This document shows, piece by piece, positions 1 through 8,361 of a stretch of 64,000 nucleotides of DNA. The DNA comes from an uncultured Bacilli bacterium. GTDB taxonomy: Bacteria > Bacillota_I > Bacilli_A > RFN20 > CAG-631. Under the pieces are notes generated by a model that was not told the origin of the DNA, ran no database searches, and saw only the letters and a program-made list of their open reading frames with translations. Positions within the stretch are counted from its first letter, which is position 1. Each line of letters opens with the position of its first letter. A program made the translations under genes and the position numbers. The stretch spans positions 62,001-126,000 of the forward strand of contig CANQFQ010000003.1 of assembly GCA_947599835.1 (NCBI GenBank). The letters are read 5' to 3'.

Positions 1-1815
1 ATTTGGATTGTTTTCAGTTTCACCCGTTCCGTCTTGATAAGCATTCTTGACTGTGGTGGTTAATTTTGCTGTGTTGGCTTCTTCTTCTAATTTTACGGAT
101 TCAGCTTCCACATCACTAGCTATAAAATTTTCTAAAAAGAGCGCTACATCAAAAACATCTTTTGGTAATACTTGCAATAAGGTTTGATACGTCTTAACTA
201 AATTAAAATTATATACTTTACCAAAGGCTGAAAAATAAGTTTCCGTTGGAGTTACTTCAAGATAAAATGTATCTTCACCATATTGGACACTTGCTTGCAA
301 AACAATCGATTGTAATAAAGCTTCTACGGTTAGTTGATTACTTTCTTCAAGGGTTTGTTGATCTTTATATAATAACCGATTAAAAATATCACTATCCATT
401 TGAAATTTTAATTGTGTGGTGAGCGCAACTTGTCCTTCTAATGTTGCATTCATATAAACCTCACGATTGTTTCCTAACGCATCAGAAAGCATATGAATAA
501 TTTTATGATGTAATTTAGGTTGTCTAGTATATTGTGCTTTTATTTCAATATTTTCAGTTAATATCGTTAAATCGGAAGGATCCCATCCCACAAATGTATA
601 ATCAAATTCCTCATCATCATAAGTTGGATTTTCATCTGGATAGACAATTGCTGTTCCGTAATCTGCCGTAGTCGATGTAATGACACTATCATCGTAATTT
701 TTGAAAACATAAGTATATTTATTTGCAATAAATTTTGCATTTAAAGTAATATCACTTGTAAAAGTATAAGGAAGTAAACTTTCTCCATTTTGATTAGTAA
801 TGAGATCGCCATTGTAACACCAACCTTCAAAAGCATAGCCGGTTTGTCTAGCAATCGGAAGTTGATAGGTCGCATTATATTTTACAGTATATGTATTCTT
901 TTCTACGGTTGCATGGCCTCCTGGAATTAAGGTAATGGTATAAGCATTTGCTTCCCATTTTGCCTTTAAAGTAATAGTTTCTAATACAGCAAAACGATAA
1001 GAAGTTTCTGAAGACATTTGATTATCTCCATGATACCAACCTACAAAATGATAACCTGCATTGGCTGTGGCAGTAATTGTAACCATAGTTCCATATGCAT
1101 AATCTCCAGCTCCCAAAATTGAACCTGCAGATTCGTTTTCATTTTCTAAATACACTTGATATTGATTTGGCGTCCAAGTCGCATATAAATTTAAATTTTC
1201 TTCTACTTTGTCAAGTTCAAAATTCCAATAGTCAAAGCCATTATTTACTTTTGACCATTGATTCAAAGCATAACCCTCTCTATTCGGCTTTTTAATTGAA
1301 GCATAATCAATTTTTTCATTTTCATTAACTTCAATTTGATAGGTTTGTGCATTATTTTCATACATACCTCCATTGGCATGAAAAGTGACTGTATATTTTT
1401 CCACTGTAGGTGATTCAGAAGTGCTTGAAGAAGTACTACTTGAGCTACTACTTGAAGAACTGCTTGAACTACTGCTTGAAGAGCTACTTGAGCTACTACT
1501 TGAAGAGCTACTTGAGCTACTACTTGAAGAGCTACTTGAGCTACTACTTGAAGAATTGCTTGAGCTACTACTTGAAGAGCTGCTGCTTGAAGAGCTACTA
1601 CTTGAACTATTATTTAAACTACTACTAGAAGAACTATTTTCATCTAGAAAGCTAGAACTTGATGAAGAATGAATAGAACTACTATTTGATAAAACTGAAT
1701 TTGAACTTGTAGAAGCACTAGATTCATCTACTGTCGTACATCCTGCAATAGATAAGAAAAAACTAATTGAGAATAATAACCATGTTTTAGATTTTTTAAA
1801 ATTTACCGCCATCAT
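1..1815 (-). CDS. Surface lipoprotein with polyserine stalk and InlB-type repeats (3' end outside window)
   Basis: The reading frame is open from an ATG-ATG pair (1815/1812) to the window edge, giving 605 residues with no stop, so the C-terminus is missing. The start follows a GAGG site. The N-terminus is a lipoprotein signal with lipobox IAGC (Cys26). Residues about 29-137 are almost pure serine, a low-complexity stalk. Four modules of the InlB B-repeat (Listeria-Bacteroides repeat) type follow, with signatures such as VTFHANGG, GYHFVGWY, GYAFEGWC and YTFVGWDP. The last 160 or so residues form an unrecognised domain. The protein is probably anchored in the membrane lipid, with repeats held off the surface for adhesion or binding; that role is inference. 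The gene has its own sigma-A promoter. A smaller relative of the same design lies at 54931-55629. Confidence 0.85.
   Translation of the reverse strand, partial: MMAVNFKKSKTWLLFSISFFLSIAGCTTVDESSASTSSNSVLSNSSSIHSSSSSSFLDENSSSSSSLNNSSSSSSSSSSSSSSSSSNSSSSSSSSSSSSSSSSSSSSSSSSSSSSSSSSSSSSSSSSTSSSTSESPTVEKYTVTFHANGGMYENNAQTYQIEVNENEKIDYASIKKPNREGYALNQWSKVNNGFDYWNFELDKVEENLNLYATWTPNQYQVYLENENESAGSILGAGDYAYGTMVTITATANAGYHFVGWYHGDNQMSSETSYRFAVLETITLKAKWEANAYTITLIPGGHATVEKNTYTVKYNATYQLPIARQTGYAFEGWCYNGDLITNQNGESLLPYTFTSDITLNAKFIANKYTYVFKNYDDSVITSTTADYGTAIVYPDENPTYDDEEFDYTFVGWDPSDLTILTENIEIKAQYTRQPKLHHKIIHMLSDALGNNREVYMNATLEGQVALTTQLKFQMDSDIFNRLLYKDQQTLEESNQLTVEALLQSIVLQASVQYGEDTFYLEVTPTETYFSAFGKVYNFNLVKTYQTLLQVLPKDVFDVALFLENFIASDVEAESVKLEEEANTAKLTTTVKNAYQDGTGETENNPN
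1430..1606 (-). repeat. 24-bp tandem repeats encoding the polyserine stalk
   Basis: Units of 24 bp (eight serine codons) are repeated head to tail. Three identical copies start at 1481, 1505 and 1529. Variant copies lie at 1457 and 1553, and two 15-bp part-units at 1577 and 1592. Mixed AGT/AGC/TCA/TCT codons are used, but the unit itself is conserved, which points to recent duplication by slippage or unequal recombination. The array lies in frame, so copy change lengthens or shortens the stalk by eight residues. Confidence 0.9.
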
Positions 1816-1846
1816 ATAAACCTCACTTTTTTATAAAACCATGAGT

Positions 1847-1876
1847 ATTATAGAAAAGAAACGGCTATGATGTCAA
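1847..1876 (-). promoter_or_regulatory. Sigma-A promoter of the 1-1815 lipoprotein gene
   Basis: On the minus strand, TTGACA (1876-1871) and TATAAT (1852-1847) are separated by 18 bp. Both hexamers match consensus exactly. The start codon lies about 31 bp downstream of the -10. Confidence 0.8.
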
Positions 1877-1891
1877 GAAAAATTTAGAAAG

Positions 1892-1915
1892 TTTTGTTTT
1901 ATATATAAAACAAAA
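1892..1915. repeat. Perfect 24-bp AT palindrome
   Basis: Two 12-bp arms (TTTTGTTTTATA and its complement) meet without a loop. It sits just after the stop of the 1919-2692 gene and upstream of the -35 of the lipoprotein promoter. It could be a weak terminator for the former or a regulator site for the latter. The sequence does not decide. Confidence 0.5.
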
Positions 1916-1918
1916 AGT

Positions 1919-2692
1919 TCACGCTTTTGTTTGTTTATCGGGTTTTTGTTTCTTTTTTTTAGATGCTTTTGTTATCTCTACCTCATTTTCATTTTTTTCG
2001 ATAGAATCATCCTTTTGTGTTATTTCAAAGCCTTTAAAAATATTTTTTTCATGTTTTAACGCAAAATACCCAATCACGGCAAAAACAGTCGCACCAGCAG
2101 CATCGAGCATCAAATCTTTCATGGTATCCTTTAATGCTTCTCTTCCTTCAAAAGGAACCAATGTAATAGAATTCATATATCTTTGCATATTTGTTTTAAA
2201 CAATCCATCTGCGGTATATTCGATAATTTCCCATAAAACACCGATAGAAAGGGTAAAAAATACAGCAAAAAAGGCGACAAATAAAGGAGAAAGTTTTATT
2301 CCTTTAAGATTGTTGTTCATTAAATTTAAAATAGAAAATGATAATATAGATAAGGTTACACCAGTAAATGTATGTAAAACAGAATCCCAAAATTTAATAT
2401 GAATATAAAACTCACAAATTTCTCCCAAAATAAAATGACAAATACAAACAATTAAAAAGATAATTAATAATATGTTGGAAATATATATTTTAGCCGTCTT
2501 TTCGATAATTCTAGGGATAAATAAACAAACTAAAAATAATAAAGATTGGGTGGCAGTAAAAGCAAATCGACTGCGTTGACTATCATCTTTAGTCAAAATC
2601 ATCCCCAAGCAACTTAAAATTAAAGCGATACCAATAAATATTCTACTAAAATTATAAAAAAACCATGTTTTTTTGCGTTTTTTTGTCTTCAT
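1919..2692 (-). CDS. Multipass membrane protein, YjdF/DUF2238-like
   Basis: This is a 257-residue protein with about six hydrophobic segments (roughly residues 15-35, 45-62, 70-90, 104-125, 137-158 and 195-212) and a charged lysine/glutamate tail after residue 215. The segment WDSVLHTFTG, followed later by GVLWEIIEYTADG and KDLMLDAAGA, resembles the acidic/histidine pattern of YjdF (DUF2238) membrane proteins, whose function is unknown. The basic start MKTKKRKK suggests an inside N-terminus. It is divergent from the PAP2 gene at 2781, with 88 bp between them. I recognise the family pattern but cannot assign a role. Confidence 0.6.
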   Translation of the reverse strand: MKTKKRKKTWFFYNFSRIFIGIALILSCLGMILTKDDSQRSRFAFTATQSLLFLVCLFIPRIIEKTAKIYISNILLIIFLIVCICHFILGEICEFYIHIKFWDSVLHTFTGVTLSILSFSILNLMNNNLKGIKLSPLFVAFFAVFFTLSIGVLWEIIEYTADGLFKTNMQRYMNSITLVPFEGREALKDTMKDLMLDAAGATVFAVIGYFALKHEKNIFKGFEITQKDDSIEKNENEVEITKASKKKKQKPDKQTKA

Positions 2693-2780
2693 TTTACTTC
2701 ACCTATCGTTATTATATTATATTTTCTTTTTAAAAGTAACTATCAAATATGTTATACTTTAAAAAGGGAAGTGAAAACTT

Positions 2781-3320
2781 ATGGACAAAGCAATTTTAGA
2801 TTATATTGCCGATCATCTTCACGCAAGTTGGCTCAATGGAATCATGAAATTTTTCACTCTTTTTGGTGAACTTGGGATTTTTGGATTAACTTGTGGTATT
2901 CTCTGTTTAATTTTTAAAAAATATCGAAAAGTAGGATTTTCGATCTTAATTTGTATGGCCATCGGTTTTTTAGTAGGTAATTTATTTTTAAAAAACATCA
3001 TTGCTAGAGAACGACCATGCGTCACTTTTGATTATTTAACTTATTATATTAAATGCCCAAATGAATACTCTATGCCAAGTGGTCACACTTTACATAGTTT
3101 TATTCCGGTCTTTTTATTCTTTTACTTTAAAAAATGGAAAATTGGGATTCCAACGTTAATTATTGCTAGCTTAATTGCTTTTTCTAGAATGTATTTTGCT
3201 GTCCATTATCCAAGCGATATTTTGGTGGGTATCCTATTGGCTTTCTTTTTATCTACGATAGTTTGGCTTATTTTAACCAAAGTTCCTAAATTAAAGCAAA
3301 TATTTTTATATAAAGAATAA
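2781..3320 (+). CDS. PAP2-family membrane phosphatase
   Basis: At 179 residues this is a compact phosphatidic acid phosphatase type 2 protein. The three phosphatase signatures are visible: KNIIARERP (C1), PSGHTLH (C2) and SRMYFAVHYPSD (C3), which supply the phosphate-binding Lys/Arg and the two catalytic histidines. About five or six membrane helices surround them, so the active site should face outside. Members dephosphorylate undecaprenyl diphosphate or lipid phosphates. Which substrate applies here cannot be told, though a BcrC/PgpB-like role in recycling the wall lipid carrier is likely. A GGGAAGTG site lies ahead of the ATG. The VTT-domain gene at 3368 follows on the same strand, 47 bp on, so the two are probably co-transcribed. 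Confidence 0.88.
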   Translation: MDKAILDYIADHLHASWLNGIMKFFTLFGELGIFGLTCGILCLIFKKYRKVGFSILICMAIGFLVGNLFLKNIIARERPCVTFDYLTYYIKCPNEYSMPSGHTLHSFIPVFLFFYFKKWKIGIPTLIIASLIAFSRMYFAVHYPSDILVGILLAFFLSTIVWLILTKVPKLKQIFLYKE

Positions 3321-3367
3321 ATCATTTTACTTTCCCATATATTATTAGTGCAAATATGGGTGATAAG

Positions 3368-4057
3368 ATGAAAAAAATTTCTTTTAAAGATGGAATTAAA
3401 TTCTTTATTTTAATTATTTTTTTATTAGGAATGTTAATTTGTAGTTTAATTTTTGCACCAAAATTAAAATTTTTTTCTAATTTTTCAATGATTAGAGATT
3501 ATATAAAAAAATATAAAAATCTTAGTTTCTTAATTTTTGTTCTTTTACAAATTCTCCAAGTTGTCATTTTCGTTTTACCTGGTGATGCTATGAATATGAT
3601 TGGAGGCTTTGTATTTGGTATCTATATAGGTTCCTTTTTATCTATTTTAGGCGTTTTTTTAGGAACTATTATTGCCTTTTACATTTCTAGATGGTTAGGT
3701 TATGGCTTTATATCTAAATTTATTAAGCCGCAAAAATTAGAAAAAATCAATCATCTTTTAAATTCGAATGCCGGTGCTTTATCCTTATTTGTTATTTGTA
3801 ATTTACCTTTTGTTCCTAAGGATATCTTAATGTATTGTGCAGGGCTAACGCCAGTTAAACCAAGCCGCATTTTAACAATTTATTGTTTATCAAGAATTCC
3901 AGGAATTATCATTTGGACCTCTGTAGGTTCGCAAGTATATAATCAAAGTGTTTTGGGATTAGTCATTACTTTTTCAATCTTAGCCTTATTTTTAACGGCC
4001 ATTTTATTAATTCGCAAGAAAATGAATAAAAAGCAAAAAATAACTTGCAATGGATAA
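3368..4057 (+). CDS. VTT-domain (TVP38/TMEM64, DedA-like) membrane protein
   Basis: This is a 229-residue polytopic membrane protein. I place the start at the ATG at 3368 because GGGTGATAAG just ahead gives a ribosome site; the in-frame ATG at 3356 has none. The VTT/SNARE-associated pattern is clear: VFVLPGDAMNMIGGFVFG, then GTIIAFYISRWLG, and later FVPKDILMYCAGLT with SRIPGIIIWTSVGS. These correspond to the re-entrant hairpins of the DedA superfamily. DedA-like proteins are linked to lipid flipping and envelope homeostasis. Pairing with a PAP2 phosphatase immediately upstream fits a lipid-carrier or phospholipid role, which is inference. A hairpin terminator overlaps the stop codon region. 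Confidence 0.85.
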   Translation: MKKISFKDGIKFFILIIFLLGMLICSLIFAPKLKFFSNFSMIRDYIKKYKNLSFLIFVLLQILQVVIFVLPGDAMNMIGGFVFGIYIGSFLSILGVFLGTIIAFYISRWLGYGFISKFIKPQKLEKINHLLNSNAGALSLFVICNLPFVPKDILMYCAGLTPVKPSRILTIYCLSRIPGIIIWTSVGSQVYNQSVLGLVITFSILALFLTAILLIRKKMNKKQKITCNG

Positions 4058-4082
4058 CTATTTTATATAGTTATTTTTTTTC
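4054..4082 (+). terminator. Intrinsic terminator after the VTT gene
   Basis: Stem ATAACTA/TAGTTAT (4054-4060 with 4068-4074), 7-nt loop, then a run of T to 4081. Confidence 0.7.
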
Positions 4083-4153
4083 TTTGATTGTTTTTATCCA
4101 TTAAACTCATTATAATTAAATTAGATTTTAAATGAGAAAGGAAACTATATCAA

Positions 4154-5218
4154 ATGGAAAAACTTAGGATTGGTGTGATTGGTAATGGTGGCATTGCCAA
4201 AAGTGTCCATCTTCCCGCTTATAAAGGAATGAAAGACGTTGAAATTGTGGCAACTTGTGACATTATCCCTTCACGAATGATTGAAGCAGAAAATATCATA
4301 GGACATTCATTAAAAAAATATGAAAATTATGAAGATTTAATTGCCGATGCAGACATCGATGCAATTGATATTTGTACTCCAAATTATCTTCATTCCATTA
4401 TTGCTTGTAAGGCCTTAAAAGCAAATAAACATGTTTTTTGTGAAAAACCTGATGCTGTTTCTGTAGAAGAAGTTATGAAAATGAAAAAAGCTGCAGAAGC
4501 TAGCAATAAAGTTTTAATGGTAATGAGAAACAATCGCCATTTAATCACTTCTAAATTTGTTAAACAATACATTGCAGAAGGAAAAATGGGAGATATTTAT
4601 TGTGGTCGTTGTGGTTGGATTAGAAGAAGAGGAATTCCTGGTCGTGGCGGATGGTTTACAACTAAAGCACAATCTGGAGGTGGCCCTTTAATCGACTTAG
4701 GCGTTCACATGATTGACCTTGCGATTTATTTAATGGGTAATCCTAAACCAATTGCCGTTTCAGGCTCTGTTTATAATAAATTTGCTAATGATACAGCTTC
4801 GAGTGATTCTGTGCATTCTGTATTTGGCGATGCTAAAGAAGATGGCATTTTTGATGTTGAAGATTTAGCTATGGGTTTTATTAAATTTGATAATGGTGCT
4901 TGTTTGCAAATCGAATTTAGCTGGGCTTCTAATATTAAAGAAGAAAAATCGTTTGTTGAACTTAGAGGCACTAAAGGCGGTGTCAGTTGGCAACCATATG
5001 CTTATACCATTTTTAGCGAAGAAAATGGTCAATTGATTGATTTAGAACCTAAAGGAAATCTAATTTCTAATGGACATAGTGCCAATTTACAACATTTTGT
5101 TGATGTTGTAAATCAAAAAGCAAAACCTGACTATGTGATTGATCAAGGAGTCAACATGATTAAAATTCTCGAAGCGATTTATGAATCTGCAAAAACTGGA
5201 AAAGAGGTTATTTTATGA
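4154..5218 (+). CDS. Gfo/Idh/MocA-family NAD(P)-dependent sugar dehydrogenase
   Basis: This 354-residue protein has an N-terminal Rossmann fold (RIGVIGNGGIAKSVHLPAYK), CTPNYLH at about 78-84 and the family signature EKPDAVS with its active-site lysine near residue 98. The C-terminal alpha/beta domain has GGGPLIDLGVHMIDLAIYLMG, which carries the expected Asp/His catalytic pair. Such enzymes oxidise or epimerise a ring hydroxyl of sugars, cyclitols or glycosides. An AAAGGAAA site lies ahead of the ATG. The stop TGA overlaps the start of the ThuA-like gene (ATGA), indicating translational coupling. This pairing matches ThuB/ThuA of rhizobia, where ThuB makes 3-ketotrehalose. The actual substrate here is unknown. 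Confidence 0.9.
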   Translation: MEKLRIGVIGNGGIAKSVHLPAYKGMKDVEIVATCDIIPSRMIEAENIIGHSLKKYENYEDLIADADIDAIDICTPNYLHSIIACKALKANKHVFCEKPDAVSVEEVMKMKKAAEASNKVLMVMRNNRHLITSKFVKQYIAEGKMGDIYCGRCGWIRRRGIPGRGGWFTTKAQSGGGPLIDLGVHMIDLAIYLMGNPKPIAVSGSVYNKFANDTASSDSVHSVFGDAKEDGIFDVEDLAMGFIKFDNGACLQIEFSWASNIKEEKSFVELRGTKGGVSWQPYAYTIFSEENGQLIDLEPKGNLISNGHSANLQHFVDVVNQKAKPDYVIDQGVNMIKILEAIYESAKTGKEVIL

Positions 5219-5925
5219 AAATAACCATTTATAATGAGTTCAACGAACATCATAAAACTGGAAAAGTTCTCCAAGCTTATCCAAAGGGCATACATGGAGC
5301 ATTAAAAGACTTATTTGAATCTAAAAAACATGAAGTCAAAACATTTACTTTGGAAACCATTAATTCCATTACGCTAGATGTTTTAAAAGATACTGATGTC
5401 ATGATTTGGTGGGGACACATGAATCATCAAGATATTAAAGAAGAAGTGGCGGACATGATCGCCGAACAAGTTCGACTAGGAATGGGCTTTATTGCATTAC
5501 ATTCTTCTCACCTTGCAAAACCACTCAAAAAATTATTAGGTACACCATGTACCTTAAAATGGCGCGAAATTGATGAAAAAGAACGCTTATGGGTAGTAAA
5601 TCCTGCACATCCTATTGCTAAAGGATTACCAGAATACATTGAAATCCCACATGATGAAATGTATGGAGAACCCTTCGCTATTCCTACACCAGATGAATTA
5701 GTTTTTATTGGTTGGTTCCAAGGCGGAAATGTTTTTAGAAGTGGCTGTTGTTATCAAAGAGGCTATGGTAAAATTTTTTATTTCCAACCTGGTCATGAAA
5801 CAAATCCTGTTTATGAAATAAAAGAAATCCAACAAATTTTATTAAATGCCGTTGATTGGGCAAAGCCTGTCTTTCGGGCAAATGAATTTTCTTGTCCAAA
5901 CGTTGAATCTTTAGAAAAAATATAG
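5215..5925 (+). CDS. ThuA-like protein (class I glutamine amidotransferase fold)
   Basis: This 236-residue protein starts at the ATG that overlaps the previous stop. Recognisable ThuA features are the strand MIWWGHMNHQDI, the nucleophile-elbow region GMGFIALHSSH, and the later WVVNPAHPIAKGLP and GKIFYFQPGHE. The fold resembles glutamine amidotransferases, but the elbow residue is not cysteine, as is usual for ThuA. The ThuA family is tied to trehalose and related glycoside use with a Gfo/Idh partner and is thought to act on 3-keto sugar intermediates. Located between a Gfo/Idh dehydrogenase and a TIM-barrel isomerase, it most likely works in the same pathway. It is cytoplasmic, with no signal peptide. 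Confidence 0.85.
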   Translation: MKITIYNEFNEHHKTGKVLQAYPKGIHGALKDLFESKKHEVKTFTLETINSITLDVLKDTDVMIWWGHMNHQDIKEEVADMIAEQVRLGMGFIALHSSHLAKPLKKLLGTPCTLKWREIDEKERLWVVNPAHPIAKGLPEYIEIPHDEMYGEPFAIPTPDELVFIGWFQGGNVFRSGCCYQRGYGKIFYFQPGHETNPVYEIKEIQQILLNAVDWAKPVFRANEFSCPNVESLEKI

Positions 5926-5935
5926 GAGGAAATAT

Positions 5936-6904
5936 ATGAAACTTGCAGTATTTAGTCCTGCATTAGCAGATCGTTCTTTAGAAGATATGTTGATATTTTT
6001 AACAAATCACGGGGTAAATAGTGTAGAAATGGGTTGTGGGGGTTTTCCAGGAACTGCACATCTCAATGCAAAAGAACTTATCAAAGATCCAAAAAAAGTA
6101 GAAGAAGTCAAACAACTTTTTCAAAAATATCATTGTGAAATAACGGCTTTATCTTGCCATGGGAACCCTGTACATCCAAACAAGGAAATTGCCAAAGGAT
6201 TTCAAGAAGATTTCGAAGCAGCATGCATCCTTGCAAACATGTTAAATGTAGATAAAATTATCACTTTTTCAGGATGTCCTGGAGACAGTTTAACGAGCCA
6301 ATATCCGAATTGGGTTACTTGTCCTTGGCCAGATGATTATGCAAAAATTTTAGATTGGCAATGGAATGAAATCCTCATTCCTTATTGGAAAAAAGCCGTT
6401 TCTTTCGCCAAAAAATACAATGTAAAATATATTGCTTTAGAAATGCATCCTGGATTTTGTGTCTATAATCCAGAAACATTATTAAAATTACGAAATGCTG
6501 TAGATCCTATGATTGGTGCAAACTTTGATCCTTCTCATTTGATCTGGCAAGGAATTGATATGGTAAGTGCAATCAAATATCTCAAAGATGCAATTTATCA
6601 TTTCCATGCAAAAGATACCGCTTTAGATAAAGAAAATATCGCTAGAAACGGTGTTTTAGATACAAAACATTATGGTGATGAATTCCATCGCTCATGGATC
6701 TTTAGATCTGTTGGTTATGGAAATGATTATCATTATTGGAAAGATATTTTTTCTGCCTTAAATCTAGTCGGATATCAAGGAGCAGTTTCAATTGAGCATG
6801 AAGATTCAATTATGACGCCTATCGAAGGATTAACTAAAGCAATTACCTTTTTAAAAGAAACGATGATTTTTGAAAGTAAACCTAATTCCATGTGGTGGGC
6901 ATAA
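5936..6904 (+). CDS. Sugar phosphate isomerase/epimerase family TIM-barrel protein
   Basis: This 322-residue protein belongs to the xylose isomerase-like TIM-barrel (AP endonuclease 2) superfamily. Metal-binding landmarks are seen: KYIALEMHPGF (Glu on a barrel strand), ANFDPSHLIWQG (Asp/His), YHFHAKDTALD (His/Asp) and AVSIEHEDSI (Glu near the C-terminus). AGGAGGAAAT precedes the start, ten bases after the ThuA-like gene, so it is the third gene of the cluster. Relatives epimerise, isomerise or dehydrate sugars and, in recent work on related clusters, act on 3-keto sugars. No specific substrate can be read from the sequence. A strong hairpin follows the stop. Confidence 0.85.
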   Translation: MKLAVFSPALADRSLEDMLIFLTNHGVNSVEMGCGGFPGTAHLNAKELIKDPKKVEEVKQLFQKYHCEITALSCHGNPVHPNKEIAKGFQEDFEAACILANMLNVDKIITFSGCPGDSLTSQYPNWVTCPWPDDYAKILDWQWNEILIPYWKKAVSFAKKYNVKYIALEMHPGFCVYNPETLLKLRNAVDPMIGANFDPSHLIWQGIDMVSAIKYLKDAIYHFHAKDTALDKENIARNGVLDTKHYGDEFHRSWIFRSVGYGNDYHYWKDIFSALNLVGYQGAVSIEHEDSIMTPIEGLTKAITFLKETMIFESKPNSMWWA

Positions 6905-6917
6905 CGTTTAAATAAAC

Positions 6918-6948
6918 AAAAAAATTTCGATAAATTCGAAATTTTTTT
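6918..6948. terminator. Bidirectional terminator between the sugar cluster and rex
   Basis: Stem AAATTTCGA/TCGAAATTT (6922-6930 with 6936-6944), 5-nt loop, flanked by A-run and T-run that can lengthen the stem. It serves the convergent operons on both sides. Confidence 0.75.
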
Positions 6949-7579
6949 ATTTATTTTTAGATTTTGACATATAAATCGATTTAGCAATAATTTCAGATAA
7001 ATCGATGTTATAAACATCAATTTTTTTTCTTTTTCTAGGATACCCTGTTGTAAAATTGATCACAATTTCTATTTTTAAACTAATCAATTTATTGATGACC
7101 ATTTCTAAATGTTCTTTCGGTGTCGTCACAATAGCTATTCTAGTTTCTTTAGGAATTTTTTTGCTTAATTGTGCAAAATCATAAACAGGGATACTCCCAA
7201 TTTTAGTATTTACAAATTGTTGTGTAATATCAAATGCAGCAACAATTTTACCATATCGATTAGGATTAAAATTATAATTGGTAATAATAATATTTCCAAT
7301 AGCACCTACACCAATTAAAATCATTTTTTCGTTTTTATTAAATCCAATTTCTTTTTCTAAAACCTCAATTAAACGATCAACATCATATCCATATGCGGAT
7401 TTACCAACCGTCATTTGTAAAATAGACAAATCTTTTCGAACCGTAGCATCACTAATATCTAAAATATTTCCTATTTGATAAGAGCAAATATGATCACTAC
7501 CGCGTTCTTTAAACTCTTTTAAGATTCTTAAATACTGGGGGAGCCGGTTTCTCGTGGCAGTAGGTATACTACGATTCAT
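6947..7579 (-). CDS. rex: Redox-sensing transcriptional repressor Rex
   Basis: This 210-residue Rex protein has an N-terminal winged-helix domain (TRNRLPQYLRILKEF, then ISDATVRKDLSIL with the recognition helix, ending in GYDVDRLIEVL) and a Rossmann domain beginning LIGVGAIGN. VAAFDITQQ and IAIVTTPKEH are further family landmarks. Rex senses the NADH/NAD+ ratio and represses fermentation and electron-transfer genes when NADH is low. The length is normal. The ATG lies two bases after the ktrA stop, so the two genes form one operon. I did not find a convincing Rex operator (TTGTGA-N6-TCACAA type) in the window, so its targets presumably lie elsewhere. Confidence 0.93.
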   Translation of the reverse strand: MNRSIPTATRNRLPQYLRILKEFKERGSDHICSYQIGNILDISDATVRKDLSILQMTVGKSAYGYDVDRLIEVLEKEIGFNKNEKMILIGVGAIGNIIITNYNFNPNRYGKIVAAFDITQQFVNTKIGSIPVYDFAQLSKKIPKETRIAIVTTPKEHLEMVINKLISLKIEIVINFTTGYPRKRKKIDVYNIDLSEIIAKSIYMSKSKNK

Positions 7580-7581
7580 GT

Positions 7582-8250
7582 CTATTCACCAGAAACATAA
7601 TTCTCTATTGAAGATAAATAACGATTATGAACAATAATCGATAAAGAATCACCTTGTTGTAAAACTTCACTAGGAGTAGGAATAAAGATATTCTCTTCTC
7701 TTGTAATAGCTATAATGTTCGCTCCAAATTTTTCTCTGAATTCAGTGGAAGAAATTGGTTTACCGATAATTTTTGGATTAGTAACATCAATACGAATTAC
7801 AGATAACTCAGCACCTAGTTCAATAAAATCTTTAAATGATGTATGCGTTAATCTTTTAGCAACTTTATTTCCTGCTTCATATTCTGGAAATACAATATCT
7901 TGTATTCCTAAATGATGATACACTTTAGATTGCGTTTCACCACTGGATTTGACTGTTATATTTTTTACACCCATTTGTTGCAAAGTGACGGTGGTTAATA
8001 ATCCATTTTCAAAATCAGAACCAATTGCTACAATTACATGTTCGGCGTTTTTTATGCCTACTTCTTTTAAAGCACTTTCGTCAGTTGCATCTAATGCTGC
8101 CGCAAAAGCAACTTTATCACGAACTTTGTTAATTTTATCTAGATCTTTATCTAAAACCATCACACTTCTTTTTGCTTTAATTAATGCATTTGTCACACTC
8201 ATTCCAAAACGTCCCAATCCGATAATCGCAAAATCCGTTTTAAAAGCCAT
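7582..8250 (-). CDS. ktrA: Potassium uptake regulatory subunit KtrA (RCK domain)
   Basis: At 222 residues the length is the usual one for KtrA. The Rossmann RCK_N domain starts with FAIIGLGRFGMSV and has the acidic residue ending strand 2 (MVLDKD), indicating NAD(H)/ATP binding. DATDESALKEVGI and IVAIGSDFENGL are typical of the family. The RCK_C domain (residues about 135-220) is the site that binds cyclic di-AMP in relatives. It forms an octameric ring that gates the KtrB membrane subunit; a ktrB lies far away at 57869-59299. It is the first gene of a ktrA-rex operon with a good promoter at 8279-8307. Confidence 0.92.
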   Translation of the reverse strand: MAFKTDFAIIGLGRFGMSVTNALIKAKRSVMVLDKDLDKINKVRDKVAFAAALDATDESALKEVGIKNAEHVIVAIGSDFENGLLTTVTLQQMGVKNITVKSSGETQSKVYHHLGIQDIVFPEYEAGNKVAKRLTHTSFKDFIELGAELSVIRIDVTNPKIIGKPISSTEFREKFGANIIAITREENIFIPTPSEVLQQGDSLSIIVHNRYLSSIENYVSGE

Positions 8251-8278
8251 ATAAAATAACCTCTTTTCTAATATTCAT

Positions 8279-8307
8279 ATTATAATCAAAATTAAAAATA
8301 AAGTAAA
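8279..8307 (-). promoter_or_regulatory. Sigma-A promoter of ktrA-rex
   Basis: On the minus strand, TTTACT (8307-8302) and TATAAT (8284-8279) with 17-bp spacing. A GAGG site follows before the ktrA ATG. Confidence 0.75.
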
Positions 8308-8361
8308 CATATGTAAAAATCTTTTAACTCCAAAAATGAATAAATCACTGATTCTATCCAC

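Noticed and set aside
1385-1672. Plus-strand open frames rich in Leu/Glu opposite the polyserine stalk
   Set aside because: They are the complement of the serine repeat in the real minus-strand gene, which has a promoter, ribosome site and lipobox. The plus frames have none of these.
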